Source: UBA2336 sp049306095 (GTDB lineage Bacteria > Bacteroidota > Bacteroidia > Cytophagales > Cyclobacteriaceae). Taken from it: a stretch of 64,000 nucleotides of DNA. The position numbers were made by a program, and so were the translations under genes. Positions 1 through 7,831 of this stretch are shown here, piece by piece (position 1 is the first letter of the stretch; every line of letters starts with the position of its first letter). The notes under the pieces were generated by a model that did not search any database, was not told the origin of the DNA, and saw nothing but the letters and a program-made list of their open reading frames with translations. Location: contig JBAQPU010000030.1 of assembly GCA_049306095.1 (NCBI GenBank), positions 1-64,000 on the forward strand, read 5' to 3'.

Positions 1-1
1 A

Positions 2-223
2 TTGGAAATCTACGCATGGTGTATCATGAGCAATCATATTCATTTGATTATTGGCAGAGAAAGAGAGTTAAAGATTGAGGAGATTGTTCGCGATTTCAAG
101 AAGTTCACATCGGTTCAACTAACCAAGGCTATAGAATCAAATAAGGGAGAAAGTAGGAAGGAGTGGATGCTTTCATTCTTCGCAGAGTCTCCCGTTTCGG
201 GACTCTGCGCAACTCTGCTGTAG
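2..223 (+). pseudogene. REP-associated Y1 transposase (RAYT/IS200-like), 5'-truncated by window edge and 3'-broken
   Basis: The frame is open to the left edge. It contains the His-hydrophobic-His core of Y1 (HUH) transposases in the context WCIMSNHIHLIIG, then a helix reading KFTSVQLTKAIES and the ESRKEWML segment typical of Bacteroidetes RAYT proteins. Full-length family members are about 180-200 residues and carry a catalytic Tyr and a WQ..NHP-like C-terminus. Here the frame runs from residue ~58 straight into a REP-like hairpin (181-209) and stops at 223. The last ~16 residues are therefore translated from repeat DNA. I see no continuation of the family C-terminus downstream, so the gene is probably inactivated. 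The family identity is clear; whether the upstream part is intact cannot be seen. Confidence 0.75.
173..210. repeat. REP-like palindrome, copy 1
   Basis: An imperfect hairpin: arm gcagagtctcccg (182-194), a short loop, and arm cgggactctgc (198-208), with a two-base bulge on one side, as is typical of REP elements. The preceding 'ttcattcttcg' is shared with the copy at 767-804, so the repeat unit is about 38 bases. It lies inside the transposase frame. Confidence 0.8.
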
Positions 224-303
224 AGAAGATGAAATATAAATGGACAAGCATAAAATGAAAAAAATAGTGCAAGGGAGAAAACAGAAAAGTTGTGGGGCAG
301 GAG

Positions 304-354
304 CGCAGAGTCCCCGCCTGACCGGCACGCAGGCTCAATGCGGGAGACTCTGCG
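304..354. repeat. REP-like palindrome, inverted copy with longer loop
   Basis: Arms gcagagtccccgc (305-317) and gcgggagactctgc (340-353) are the inverted version of the 181-209 hairpin and show the same bulge asymmetry. The 22-base loop itself contains gcctg...caggc. Together with copy 1 it forms a convergent REP pair (BIME-like). Confidence 0.75.
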
Positions 355-382
355 AGGACTTAATTAAATTCTAGAAAGCATG

Positions 383-744
383 ATGGTCAAAATAGCAAAA
401 GTGTTATTGCAAATTTTTTTTGCAAGCTATATCGGAGGTGTTTTTTTTCATTACTTCTTCTTCCGGAGGATGATGGACACGCCATTATCCTGACCATTAG
501 CGGTTCCTTTTTTTTGATTGGATTCCTTTCGCTATCGTTAATAGGTGTGGTATTAAATCTATTCTCTGGGTGGAGAGACTATAAGCAATTATCATTTCTA
601 ACCTTTACTTTATTACCGTCAATTGTTTTTTTTCTATTAAGAATAAGCGAAGGGGATTTTAAATTTTATTTAATCAATATCATCGTCTTTTTTGTTGTAA
701 CACTTTTCTTTTTTTTCAGATTTCATAGGAGCAATAATTACTAA
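383..744 (+). pseudogene. Small membrane protein, single-base frameshift
   Basis: ATG at 383 opens a frame (MVKIAKVLLQIFFASYIGG...) that stops at 491-493. The next frame continues from about 460 with LPEDDGHAIILTISGSFFLIGF and runs to the stop at 744. Joined, they give one ~119-residue protein with three or four hydrophobic segments and the end FRFHRSNNY. The switch needs the loss of one base, and a run of eight T at 441-448 is the obvious place. No family recognised. A sequencing error at the homopolymer, a real mutation or slippage cannot be told apart from the sequence alone. The part from 514 alone would need a TTG start. Confidence 0.5.
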
Positions 745-766
745 ACGTTGAAGAAGTAACTTGACT

Positions 767-804
767 TCATTCTTCGCAGAGTCTCCCGTATTGGGACTCT
801 GCGC
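767..804. repeat. REP-like palindrome, copy 2
   Basis: Near-identical to 173-210 (same ttcattcttcgcagagtctc start), hairpin 775-803. It lies just after the stop of the frameshifted membrane gene and before a second hairpin at 809-838. Confidence 0.8.
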
Positions 805-808
805 AAAT

Positions 809-838
809 GCGAGCCTGCCTGTCGTAGGCAAGTCTCGC
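809..838. repeat. Hairpin with nested cctgcct..aggca palindrome
   Basis: Outer arms gcgag / ctcgc enclose cctgcct-gtcgt-aggca. The inner palindrome is related to the one at 38705-38723. A further hairpin gatcaatt...aattgatc follows at about 847-871. All lie in the stretch before the convergent tonB-like gene. No gene is seen in 745-938. Confidence 0.6.
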
Positions 839-938
839 ACGTACTCGATCAATTGTACGTTGAATTGATCAGGCAACTGTAAAAGTTAGGCGGTTTGGGC
901 TTGACATAGACCGTGGTTGTATCATTCATCGTTAAGGG

Positions 939-1721
939 TTATAGATCAAGTCTGAATGTGATCGGAAGAACTTTCCGCACCGGAACCGGCATTTTATTCT
1001 GAATGCCCGGTTTCCAATTAGTCATCAGGGAAACAACGCGAGCAGCTTCCTCATCGCAATCCTTGAAAAATCCTTTGACAACCTCTACATCTGAAACACG
1101 GCCATCGGCATTAATAGTGAAGCGGACATAAACAGTGCCGTGCTGTTTGGCAGCAATTGCCCGGGAGGGGTATCGCAGTTTCTTTTGCAGAAATTTCATC
1201 ATGGCCCGATCACCGCCCTCATACTCAGGCATGATTTCAACAATATCAAAAGGCTTGTTCGTCACCTCCGGTGGAATCGTGCCGGTGCCAAATTCATTGA
1301 TACTTTTTGGTCCAGTTTCTATTCCCGCTGTTTCTGTTCCTGCTGTGTAACCTACTTCAGTTGTTTGGGGTGCAGGTGGCTCCTCCGGAACCTGCAGCGT
1401 TGTTATGCGCGTTGGGATGACCGAAGCATTTGCCCGTTTAACGGGAGTCGTCTTGGCCGATGGCTGTTCGCGCTTAATTTTTATACCTTCTAATACAATT
1501 CTTCCTTTTGGTTCGGCTATTACCGGAATGTCAGGCGTGATTTTATCGGGGATAAAAACTGGAATCATAAAAATCAATGCTCCTATTCCTATACTGATGG
1601 CCTCTGCCTTTATAACATTAGAGTTGTAATCTTTACGGATAGCGTATGCACCGTACGACTTGTTGCGGTTTTTAAAAATGATGTCGTCCCACCGTTGAAC
1701 CAGGTCAGCTTGATTTTTCAT
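939..1721 (-). CDS. Energy transducer TonB-family protein
   Basis: A 260-residue protein that couples the proton motive force of the ExbB/ExbD complex to outer-membrane receptors. The cytoplasmic N-terminus carries the Bacteroidetes hallmark F-K-N-R-N-K-S-Y-G-A-Y-A-I-R-K (residues ~16-30). One membrane helix follows at about 40-59, then a Pro/Thr-rich periplasmic linker (about 70-150). The C-terminal TonB domain (~165-260) includes the pattern Y-P-x-x-A and G-x-V-x-V-x-F-x-x-x-x-D-G. No exbB/exbD genes lie next to it. Family certain; which receptor it serves is unknown. Confidence 0.92.
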   Translation of the reverse strand: MKNQADLVQRWDDIIFKNRNKSYGAYAIRKDYNSNVIKAEAISIGIGALIFMIPVFIPDKITPDIPVIAEPKGRIVLEGIKIKREQPSAKTTPVKRANASVIPTRITTLQVPEEPPAPQTTEVGYTAGTETAGIETGPKSINEFGTGTIPPEVTNKPFDIVEIMPEYEGGDRAMMKFLQKKLRYPSRAIAAKQHGTVYVRFTINADGRVSDVEVVKGFFKDCDEEAARVVSLMTNWKPGIQNKMPVPVRKVLPITFRLDL

Positions 1722-1886
1722 AACTGTAGAGTTTAGGTTATTTCACTCTATAATCCCGAGCAGGAAATGAAGTAACGGATAACCTGAAAAATCTATTCGA
1801 AGAATGCCATCCGGGGCGGAAGTCAAAAAATAGTAATGCTGTAATACCGGAGAAGACACACGTGTTGAAAAAGTTTTTTACAGCAT

Positions 1887-3242
1887 TTAGTTTCCGCTTG
1901 CTATTTTTTTGATGTACTCCAGTGCCGGGTCATTTCCGGTTGCCATGTCCTGTGCGGAAGGTATTATTTCAACATCGGGTTTTACGCCATGTAGCAAGCC
2001 ATCAGAACATGGATGAACAAACTTTTTATGAGAACACCAGCCTTGCAGTTGCGTATTGGGCAGTTTAAACTCAATCAGATCGCCAAAGGGTTCAAGAATT
2101 CCACCCGTTTCTTCTCCGAGAATGGTTCCCATTTCGTAACATTTGAAGGCGACTGCTAAAGCATGAGCGCTTGAAAAAGTAACATGACTGGTTAACAGAT
2201 ATGTTGTTCCGGTAAACTTATTTTTCGTCTTTTTCGGAGTGATAAAATTGGTATTTTGGATAACGGAGATCGTTCCGTTTTTTTTCGAGTTTTTATTTTT
2301 AACGCGTCCAGCCTCCACACTGTTCTTTATTTCGGCACGTTCAAATTGTTTATAGGGCTTGTCGGCAATATAATCGAACAAAGCTTCTCCTAATTTGGAG
2401 TCGCCCCCGCCATTATTCCGAATATCGATCACGAGGTATTGAATGTTATTTTGACCGATAACCGCGAAGGTTGAATCAAGAAAGCTTGAAAATTTTTTAA
2501 GGTTTTTCATCGATTGAAAATCAATGACACCAATTTTATTTTCTAACGGATAATAAGAAAAGGGGCTTACAATAGTTGAGCCTGTTTTTCGATAGGACTC
2601 AGAAAGCGCGACTTCCGTTATCCCCTGAATTTTTCTGTTGATAACTTCACCATTAGTACTGAGTTGCAAGTCAAAATCGTTGTCCCAGCCGTACACAAAC
2701 CACAACATTCTTCGAAAGGCACGCTGTACCCGAATATCGCGGTAAAAATCCAATTCAGCGCTGATGTACGAACGCAGCGTTTTCAGTACTTCTGTTGAGC
2801 GCACACCGTTGATGCTAAGAATTTCGGTTGAAGGCACGATTGAGTCTGTAGCGTGGGCTGCAGTAGTAAAAATTCTATTCTCGCGAATGAGTACATCCAG
2901 CGGAAAAACTTTCCCGCCATTTTTTAAAAAAGTTGAATATTCTTTTTGCAGAAAGCCCAGCGATGTGTGAGCATCGCTTAATTGTGAAACAATGGGAATT
3001 ACTTTTTGGGCGAATTCTAATCGCGTCATGGGGCGATTAAACATTTTTTCTGTTGCCGCCCGCAATTCGTCAATTTCTGCTTTAGAGGTGTAATGGTACA
3101 ATGATGGATGAATAGCCTCCAGTTTTTCGAATAGAAAATTTAAGTCTTGCTTCAGAGCTTCCGGAGTAAAAACAGGAGCATCAGCAGGAGATTGACTAAA
3201 ACCAGCGGATGAAATGAGAAGAAGGCAGAGTAGTTTCTTCAT
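1887..3242 (-). CDS. S41 family peptidase, secreted
   Basis: A 451-residue protein with a signal peptide (KKLLCLLLISSAGFSQS). N-terminal helical cap with LTRLEFAQKVIPIVSQLSDAHTS-type sequence, then a PDZ-like region and the C-terminal tail-specific protease fold. Y-L-V-I-D-I-R-N-N-G-G-G-D (about 275) is the conserved S41 strand. T-S-H-V-T-F-S-S-A-H (about 355) carries the nucleophile Ser, and E-E-T-G-G follows at about 383. It probably trims periplasmic or outer-membrane proteins or peptides. A stem with arms aatgctgtaa (about 1842) and ttacagcatt (about 1880) overlaps its 3' end. Confidence 0.9.
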   Translation of the reverse strand: MKKLLCLLLISSAGFSQSPADAPVFTPEALKQDLNFLFEKLEAIHPSLYHYTSKAEIDELRAATEKMFNRPMTRLEFAQKVIPIVSQLSDAHTSLGFLQKEYSTFLKNGGKVFPLDVLIRENRIFTTAAHATDSIVPSTEILSINGVRSTEVLKTLRSYISAELDFYRDIRVQRAFRRMLWFVYGWDNDFDLQLSTNGEVINRKIQGITEVALSESYRKTGSTIVSPFSYYPLENKIGVIDFQSMKNLKKFSSFLDSTFAVIGQNNIQYLVIDIRNNGGGDSKLGEALFDYIADKPYKQFERAEIKNSVEAGRVKNKNSKKNGTISVIQNTNFITPKKTKNKFTGTTYLLTSHVTFSSAHALAVAFKCYEMGTILGEETGGILEPFGDLIEFKLPNTQLQGWCSHKKFVHPCSDGLLHGVKPDVEIIPSAQDMATGNDPALEYIKKIASGN

Positions 3243-3252
3243 AACGAAATTT

Positions 3253-3285
3253 AGTCGTCAGACCACTCAAAGTGGTCAGACGACT
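3253..3285 (-). terminator. Hairpin between uvrA and S41 peptidase
   Basis: Arms agtcgtcagaccact and agtggtcagacgact pair over 15 bases (14 matched) with a three-base loop. It lies directly downstream of uvrA, but no T-run follows on either strand, so it may be an RNA-end stabiliser rather than a strict intrinsic terminator. Confidence 0.6.
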
Positions 3286-3295
3286 GTTTACTTTA

Positions 3296-6172
3296 TTAGG
3301 ATAATTTTTTTCTTAAAAACTCAGCCGTATATCCTTTAGCTTTCTTCACCATATTCTCAGGTGTGCCTTCAAATAATAATTGCCCTCCCTTTTCTTCACC
3401 GCCCTCAGGGCCTAAGTCTATTATCCAATCGGCACATTTGATGATTTCAAGGTTATGTTCAATTACAATGACAGAATGCCCCTGGTCTACCAGCGCATTG
3501 ATTGCTTTTAAAAGTTTTGAAATATCATGGAAGTGAAGACCGGTTGTAGGCTCATCAAAAATGAAAAGGATATGACCTTCTGTTGAATTCTTTGCCAGAA
3601 AGGAAGCCAGTTTTACCCGTTGTGCTTCGCCACCACTTAATGAATTGGATGACTGACCGAGTTTTACATAGCCCAGTCCAACTTCATTGAGCGGAAGAAT
3701 TTTTTCATACACTCCTTTTTTGTCTTTAAAAAACTCCAGACCTTCTTCAATGGTCATGTCGAGCACATCGGAAATGCTTTTGCCGTTGTATTCAATCTCT
3801 AATGTTTCCTGTTTGAAGCGCTTGCCATGACAACTTTCGCACTCCAGGAAAATATCGGCCATGAATTGCATTTCTACTTTAATCTCGCCTTCACCCTCGC
3901 ACGTTTCGCAGCGCCCGCCTTCTACGTTAAATGAAAAATTAGAGGGTTTGTAACCGCGTTGCTTGGACAGAGGCTGATCGGCAAATAACTGACGGATAAC
4001 ATCGTAAGCCTTTACGTAGGAAATAGGATTAGAACGGGATGATTTTCCAATTGGATTTTGATCTACAAACTCTACCTGCGTAATGCGCGACACATCGCCT
4101 TCCAGTTTATCGTACTTGCCCGGGGTTTCTCCTACCGTACCGTTTATTCTTCCAATAGCCGGATACAAAATTTTCTTAATCAAGGTTGACTTGCCCGAAC
4201 CGCTTACGCCCGTAACCACGGTAAGCGCACTTAATGGAAACTGAACTTTCAGGTTTTTAAGATTATTCTCTCTCGCGCCAAAAACGGTAATGGAGTCTTT
4301 CCATTTGCGCCTCATTTTAGGTACGGCAATGCTTTCAATTCCTTTCAGGTAATCAACGGTATGTGAAGTGTGCTTTCCATTGAGTTGATTGATCGATCCC
4401 TGAAAAATCAATTCGCCACCGTGGGCGCCTGCATCCGGGCCAATGTCAATGATTTGATCGGCCGCACGCATAATTTCTTCCTCATGTTCTACAACAATAA
4501 CGGTATTACCTAAATCGCGCAACGATTTCAGTACCTCAATCATTCGGGCTGTATCTTTCGGGTGTAGCCCGATGCTGGGTTCATCCATGATGTACATCGA
4601 TCCAACCAATGCGCTGCCCAGCGAGGTGGCGAGTTTGATGCGTTGAAATTCTCCACCCGAAAGTGTTGCGGTAACGCGATTGAGGGTAAGATATCCTAAA
4701 CCAACTTTCACCATGTACTCAAGTCGCGAACGGATTTCAGTTAAAATTCTTTCAGAAACTTTCTTTTCGTATTCAGGAAGCTTTAATGCTTCAAAAAATT
4801 TAAGTGCATCTTCAATGGGCATCAATACCAATTCCGTAATGGAAGTGCTGGCGATTTTTACATACTGGGCATCTTTGCGAAGCTTGGTTCCTTTGCAATC
4901 AGGGCAGGTAGTTCTTCCGCGATAGCGCGACAACAATACGCGGTACTGAATCTTGTGCATTTTCGATTCCAGATATTTAAAAAAGGCATGAATGCCATCG
5001 AAATACTGGTTGCCATTCCAAAGGAGCTCACGTTCTTTTTCAGTGAGTTCGTTATAAGGCCGGTGAATGGGGAAGTCGAACTTGATTCCGTTTTTCAGAA
5101 GGGGTTTAGCCCATTCACTCATCACTTCGGTACGCCAGGGCGCGATTGCCCCTTCATAAACGGATAACGACTTATCCGGGATTACCAGTTCTTCATCGAT
5201 ACCTAAAATTTTACCGAAGCCTTCACAGGTGTGGCACGCACCAAACGGATTGTTGAAGCTGAAAAAATTTACCGAAGGCTCGGTGAACGTGATCCCATCG
5301 AGTTCAAAGCGATCAGAGAAGTGCATGGGTTTATGTCCTTCAGCGTGAATGAAGCATTCATCGTGGCCTTCATAAAAGGCAGTTTGAACGGAATCTGAAA
5401 TCCGAAATACCGTGTCTTCATCTTCTGCATTGACAGTAGCGCGATCGATGAGGATTTCGATTTTGTCGCTATTTGTAATTTTTTTCTTTCCCTCACCCCT
5501 TCCCCTCTCCCTGGGGAGAGGGGTGTCCGCAGGACGGGGTGAGGGATTAATAAGTTCTTCAATGAATTTTACTTCACCATTGACCAATACCCTTGCAAAA
5601 CCTTTGCTCAGCAACAGATTGAGTTCGTCCTGAATTTTAGCTTTCGCTTTTTTCAGCGTAAGCGGTGCCGCAATCATAATTCGGGTACCGGCTGGAAGTT
5701 TATTGATCGCATTCACAACATCCGTTACCGTATCCCGCTTTACTTCCTGGCCACTTACCGGAGAATAGGTTTTGCCAATTCTGGCAAAGAGCAGCTTCAG
5801 GTAATCATAAATCTCTGTTGTGGTGCCTACCGTTGAACGGGGATTGCGGGTATTTACTTTTTGTTCAATGGCGATGGCAGGCGACACACCACGGATGTAG
5901 TCAACATCCGGCTTTTCCATTCGCCCGAGGAACTGTCGGGCGTATGAACTTAAACTCTCGACATACATACGCTGCCCTTCGGCAAAAAGCGTATCAAAAG
6001 CCAAAGAAGATTTGCCCGAACCCGAAAGGCCGGTAATCACCACCAATTTATTGCGCGGAATGGCCACACTCAGGTTTTTTAAGTTATTAACCCGGGCGCG
6101 CTTGATGATGATGTATTCCTTCGGATCGAGTTGATCGAGGTGCGAATCGTTTGTAAGAGAGTTTTCTTTCAT
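3296..6172 (-). CDS. uvrA: Excinuclease ABC subunit A
   Basis: A 958-residue DNA-damage recognition ATPase of nucleotide excision repair, which loads UvrB. First Walker A G-L-S-G-S-G-K-S-S at 48-56. Zinc/Cys motifs C-H-T-C near 315, C-P-D-C near 425, and C-E-T-C...C-E-S-C near 760-790. ABC signatures L-S-G-G-E-F-Q-R and L-S-G-G-E-A-Q-R, Walker B M-D-E-P-S and F-D-E-P-T. The start fits the usual 'IIIKRARVNNLKN' beginning after a short leader. Unusual: residues ~209-228 are a Pro/Arg/Gly-rich stretch encoded by a dispersed palindromic repeat inserted in frame (5490-5546). All catalytic motifs remain, so the protein is probably functional. Confidence 0.97.
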   Translation of the reverse strand: MKENSLTNDSHLDQLDPKEYIIIKRARVNNLKNLSVAIPRNKLVVITGLSGSGKSSLAFDTLFAEGQRMYVESLSSYARQFLGRMEKPDVDYIRGVSPAIAIEQKVNTRNPRSTVGTTTEIYDYLKLLFARIGKTYSPVSGQEVKRDTVTDVVNAINKLPAGTRIMIAAPLTLKKAKAKIQDELNLLLSKGFARVLVNGEVKFIEELINPSPRPADTPLPRERGRGEGKKKITNSDKIEILIDRATVNAEDEDTVFRISDSVQTAFYEGHDECFIHAEGHKPMHFSDRFELDGITFTEPSVNFFSFNNPFGACHTCEGFGKILGIDEELVIPDKSLSVYEGAIAPWRTEVMSEWAKPLLKNGIKFDFPIHRPYNELTEKERELLWNGNQYFDGIHAFFKYLESKMHKIQYRVLLSRYRGRTTCPDCKGTKLRKDAQYVKIASTSITELVLMPIEDALKFFEALKLPEYEKKVSERILTEIRSRLEYMVKVGLGYLTLNRVTATLSGGEFQRIKLATSLGSALVGSMYIMDEPSIGLHPKDTARMIEVLKSLRDLGNTVIVVEHEEEIMRAADQIIDIGPDAGAHGGELIFQGSINQLNGKHTSHTVDYLKGIESIAVPKMRRKWKDSITVFGARENNLKNLKVQFPLSALTVVTGVSGSGKSTLIKKILYPAIGRINGTVGETPGKYDKLEGDVSRITQVEFVDQNPIGKSSRSNPISYVKAYDVIRQLFADQPLSKQRGYKPSNFSFNVEGGRCETCEGEGEIKVEMQFMADIFLECESCHGKRFKQETLEIEYNGKSISDVLDMTIEEGLEFFKDKKGVYEKILPLNEVGLGYVKLGQSSNSLSGGEAQRVKLASFLAKNSTEGHILFIFDEPTTGLHFHDISKLLKAINALVDQGHSVIVIEHNLEIIKCADWIIDLGPEGGEEKGGQLLFEGTPENMVKKAKGYTAEFLRKKLS
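5490..5546. repeat. Dispersed GC-rich palindromic element inserted in frame in uvrA
   Basis: 57 bases running from ccctcacccc to ggggtgaggga with an inner hairpin cccctctccc/ggggagagggg. On the uvrA strand it is closely similar to the element at 39644-39701 and related to those at 20354-20423 and 25439-25551. Its length is exactly 19 codons, so the frame is kept. It encodes P-S-P-R-P-A-D-T-P-L-P-R-E-R-G-R-G-E-G. Confidence 0.9.
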
Positions 6173-6287
6173 TCAGGCCTGCTAAAATAATAGAACATCC
6201 TTTCTGAAACTCATTTCACCGAAAGCAAGTTCATCAAAAAAGAATGTGTGATTTATTCCCCAAAACCCAACTTGCAAAAACAAAGAA

Positions 6288-6304
6288 GCCGGAGCGAGTC
6301 CGGC
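6288..6304 (-). terminator. Likely intrinsic terminator after the acidic-tail gene
   Basis: Hairpin gccgga-gcgag-tccggc. On the minus strand it is followed by a T-rich stretch (ttctttgttttt). It lies 30 bases past the stop at 6335. Confidence 0.65.
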
Positions 6305-6334
6305 ATTAAATTCTAAGAGAAACTAAGAGGCAAT

Positions 6335-6727
6335 TTAATTATCGAAATCAGGGTCGTAGCTGGCTTCATTCCCGCCTTTTCCGCCACCGCCATCCTCGTC
6401 AAAATTATCATTATCGCCCTCATCGTTGTCGCTGTCATCCGACCCAAAATCGCCATCTTCTCCGAAATCGTCATCATCACCAAATTCGCCTTTGGTCTTT
6501 TTCTCCATATCATAGTCACCATCGCTGTTTTTGGTTACCGGAACTTTCACCAAATAGGTAGCATCATCGGTTTCCAGCGGAAACACGAAAAGGGGCTCCT
6601 TTTTAGGACTTACAATGCGGGTAATGTTACCATCATACCCATTCGGGTATTGACGTTTAATAAGTTCTTTTAAATCTTCGCTCAGGGTATCCAGGCTTTT
6701 GATAACACGCTTTTTACTAACAGGCAT
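6335..6727 (-). CDS. Conserved Bacteroidetes protein with acidic, Gly-rich tail
   Basis: 130 residues. N-terminal part (1-70): SKKRVIKSLDTLSEDLKELI, then Q-Y-P-N-G-Y-D and F-P-L-E-T-D-D-A-T-Y-L-V-K-V. This resembles a short family widespread in Bacteroidetes that databases sometimes mislabel 'DNA primase'. Residues ~80-130 are almost entirely Asp, Glu, Gly, Asn and Ser, so disordered and strongly acidic. No catalytic motif is visible and function is unknown. It is transcribed alone, between uvrA and the divergent sigma-factor gene. Confidence 0.75.
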   Translation of the reverse strand: MPVSKKRVIKSLDTLSEDLKELIKRQYPNGYDGNITRIVSPKKEPLFVFPLETDDATYLVKVPVTKNSDGDYDMEKKTKGEFGDDDDFGEDGDFGSDDSDNDEGDNDNFDEDGGGGKGGNEASYDPDFDN

Positions 6728-6903
6728 ACAGGGTTCTTACACAAAAAATCGAAAGCAAATACCTAAAGAATTTTTGAGTGTGGCAAGAATTTTTAAAATT
6801 TTTTTGTGCTATTGGGTATAATTTCTATCTTTTCAAACCAATTGTTCAACAAACCCCCAAACAATATCGGATAGACCTCTACGTTACCTAAATGTGAGAC
6901 AGA

Positions 6904-7557
6904 ATGATTCAAAACAAATGGAGTGACAGCGAGCTGGTGTCGCGCTATAAAAATGGTAACGAGAAGGCTTTCGAGATTCTCCTGCACAGGCATAAATCAA
7001 GGGTTTTCACAGCAATTTACCTGATTGTGAAAGATCGGTACGTGGCGGAAGATTTATTGCAGGAAACATTTATTAAGGCTATTAATACCATTCGGGGCGG
7101 ACGCTATAACGAAGAAGGCAAATTTTTACCGTGGATTTGTAGAATTGCGCATAACCTGGCGATTGACCACTTCCGGAAAGAGAAACGATATCCGGAAATT
7201 GTACTGGAAGATGGCAGCCGCGTAATGAACTCGATGCAGTTTGTAGAAGAATCAATGGAGGATAAGCAGGTGATGAGGGAAACGTCTTCACGCTTGCGCG
7301 GATTGATTAAAGAATTGCCAGACGAACAAAAGCACGTGCTCATTATGAGGCATTACATGAAAATGAGTTTTCAGGAAATTGCTGAACGTACCGATGTGAG
7401 CATTAACACAGCACTGGGAAGAATGCGCTATGCACTCATTAACCTGAGGAAAAAAATGATTAAAAACCATCTTGCCTATGATAAAGACCTTTACCCAAAA
7501 CGATCTGATGAGGTATTTATACCACGAGACTACGGAGAAGGAGGAGCAGGAGATTAA
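6904..7557 (+). CDS. ECF-type RNA polymerase sigma factor (sigma-70 family)
   Basis: 217 residues. Region 2 (~15-85) includes D-R-Y-V-A-E-D-L-L-Q-E-T-F-I-K and I-C-R-I-A-H-N-L-A-I-D-H-F-R. Region 4 (~135-190) includes P-D-E-Q-K-H-V-L-I-M-R-H-Y and the helix-turn-helix S-F-Q-E-I-A-E-R-T-D-V-S-I-N-T-A-L-G-R-M. The start at MIQNKWSD fits the family. A hydrophilic tail follows region 4, and its coding sequence overlaps the next gene by about 80 bases. The overlap with an anti-sigma-like gene suggests coupled expression of a sigma/regulator pair. The stimulus is unknown. Confidence 0.92.
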   Translation: MIQNKWSDSELVSRYKNGNEKAFEILLHRHKSRVFTAIYLIVKDRYVAEDLLQETFIKAINTIRGGRYNEEGKFLPWICRIAHNLAIDHFRKEKRYPEIVLEDGSRVMNSMQFVEESMEDKQVMRETSSRLRGLIKELPDEQKHVLIMRHYMKMSFQEIAERTDVSINTALGRMRYALINLRKKMIKNHLAYDKDLYPKRSDEVFIPRDYGEGGAGD

Positions 7558-7708
7558 CAAAGCCCTGCTAGCCGATACTGAGTTACGTGCTATGTATACT
7601 TCGATGGAAGCGCTTAAAAACGAAATGGACAAAGCGCAGTTAGAACCATCGCCCGCAACCGTACTGAATATTTTGAGTTATTCGCGGAGCGAACATCAGA
7701 AAACGTAA
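7478..7708 (+). CDS. Short anti-sigma-like protein overlapping the sigma gene
   Basis: 76 residues from ATG 7478 (a TTG lies two codons earlier). It begins F-T-Q-N-D-L-M-R-Y-L-Y-H-E-T-T-E-K-E-E-Q-E-I-N, the pattern of the N-terminal helix of Bacteroidetes anti-sigma (zf-HC2-like) proteins ('eLi.YlYgE.se.E..ei'). The zinc-ligand Cys/His set and the transmembrane segment are missing, so if it is a regulator it is cytoplasmic and minimal. It overlaps the sigma-factor gene in another frame by 80 bases. Assignment by similarity of pattern and by position; moderate confidence. Confidence 0.65.
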   Translation: MIKTFTQNDLMRYLYHETTEKEEQEINKALLADTELRAMYTSMEALKNEMDKAQLEPSPATVLNILSYSRSEHQKT

Positions 7709-7718
7709 GCAATTTGAT

Positions 7719-7737
7719 TCCCGGCCTTGTGCCGGGA
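7719..7737. terminator. Hairpin after sigma/anti-sigma genes
   Basis: tcccggc-cttgt-gccggga, 11 bases after the stop at 7708, followed by 'tttaatt'. Probable terminator of the sigma operon. Confidence 0.55.
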
Positions 7738-7745
7738 TTTAATTC

Positions 7746-7753
7746 TAACTTTG
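7746..7753 (+). promoter_or_regulatory. TAnnTTTG promoter box (-7) for the glycosyltransferase
   Basis: taactttg matches the Bacteroidetes -7 consensus. It lies about 80 bases before the GTG at 7832. Transcripts from it would contain the hairpins at 7759-7779 and 7786-7818. No clear -33 box was identified. Confidence 0.45.
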
Positions 7754-7758
7754 CAAAG

Positions 7759-7779
7759 ATGCCGGAACAGGTCCGGCAT
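7759..7779 (+). other. Leader hairpin
   Basis: atgccgga-aca-ggtccggcat forms a strong stem just after the presumed transcription start. Related in sequence to the short ccggc hairpins at 9134-9152. Confidence 0.5.
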
Positions 7780-7785
7780 GAAAAG

Positions 7786-7818
7786 AAAGACCATGGTTAA
7801 TGACAATGGTCTTTTTTT
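7786..7818 (+). terminator. Intrinsic-terminator hairpin in front of the glycosyltransferase
   Basis: aaagaccat and atggtcttt pair perfectly (9 bp) around an 11-base loop and are followed by a run of T (7812-7818). It ends 14 bases before the GTG start at 7832. It may end read-through from the sigma operon or act as an attenuator for the gene behind it. Confidence 0.75.
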
Positions 7819-7831
7819 GTTTCTTTACGGG

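Noticed and set aside
383..493. Programmed -1 frameshift in the membrane gene
   Set aside because: No slippery heptamer plus pseudoknot that I can support; mutation or sequencing error is simpler, so it is reported only as a frameshift.
1140..1493. Plus-strand frame of 117 codons inside the tonB-like gene
   Set aside because: Shadow of a well-supported gene on the other strand, with no recognisable protein pattern.
5412..5633. Plus-strand frame over the repeat in uvrA
   Set aside because: Shadow frame produced by the palindromic element.
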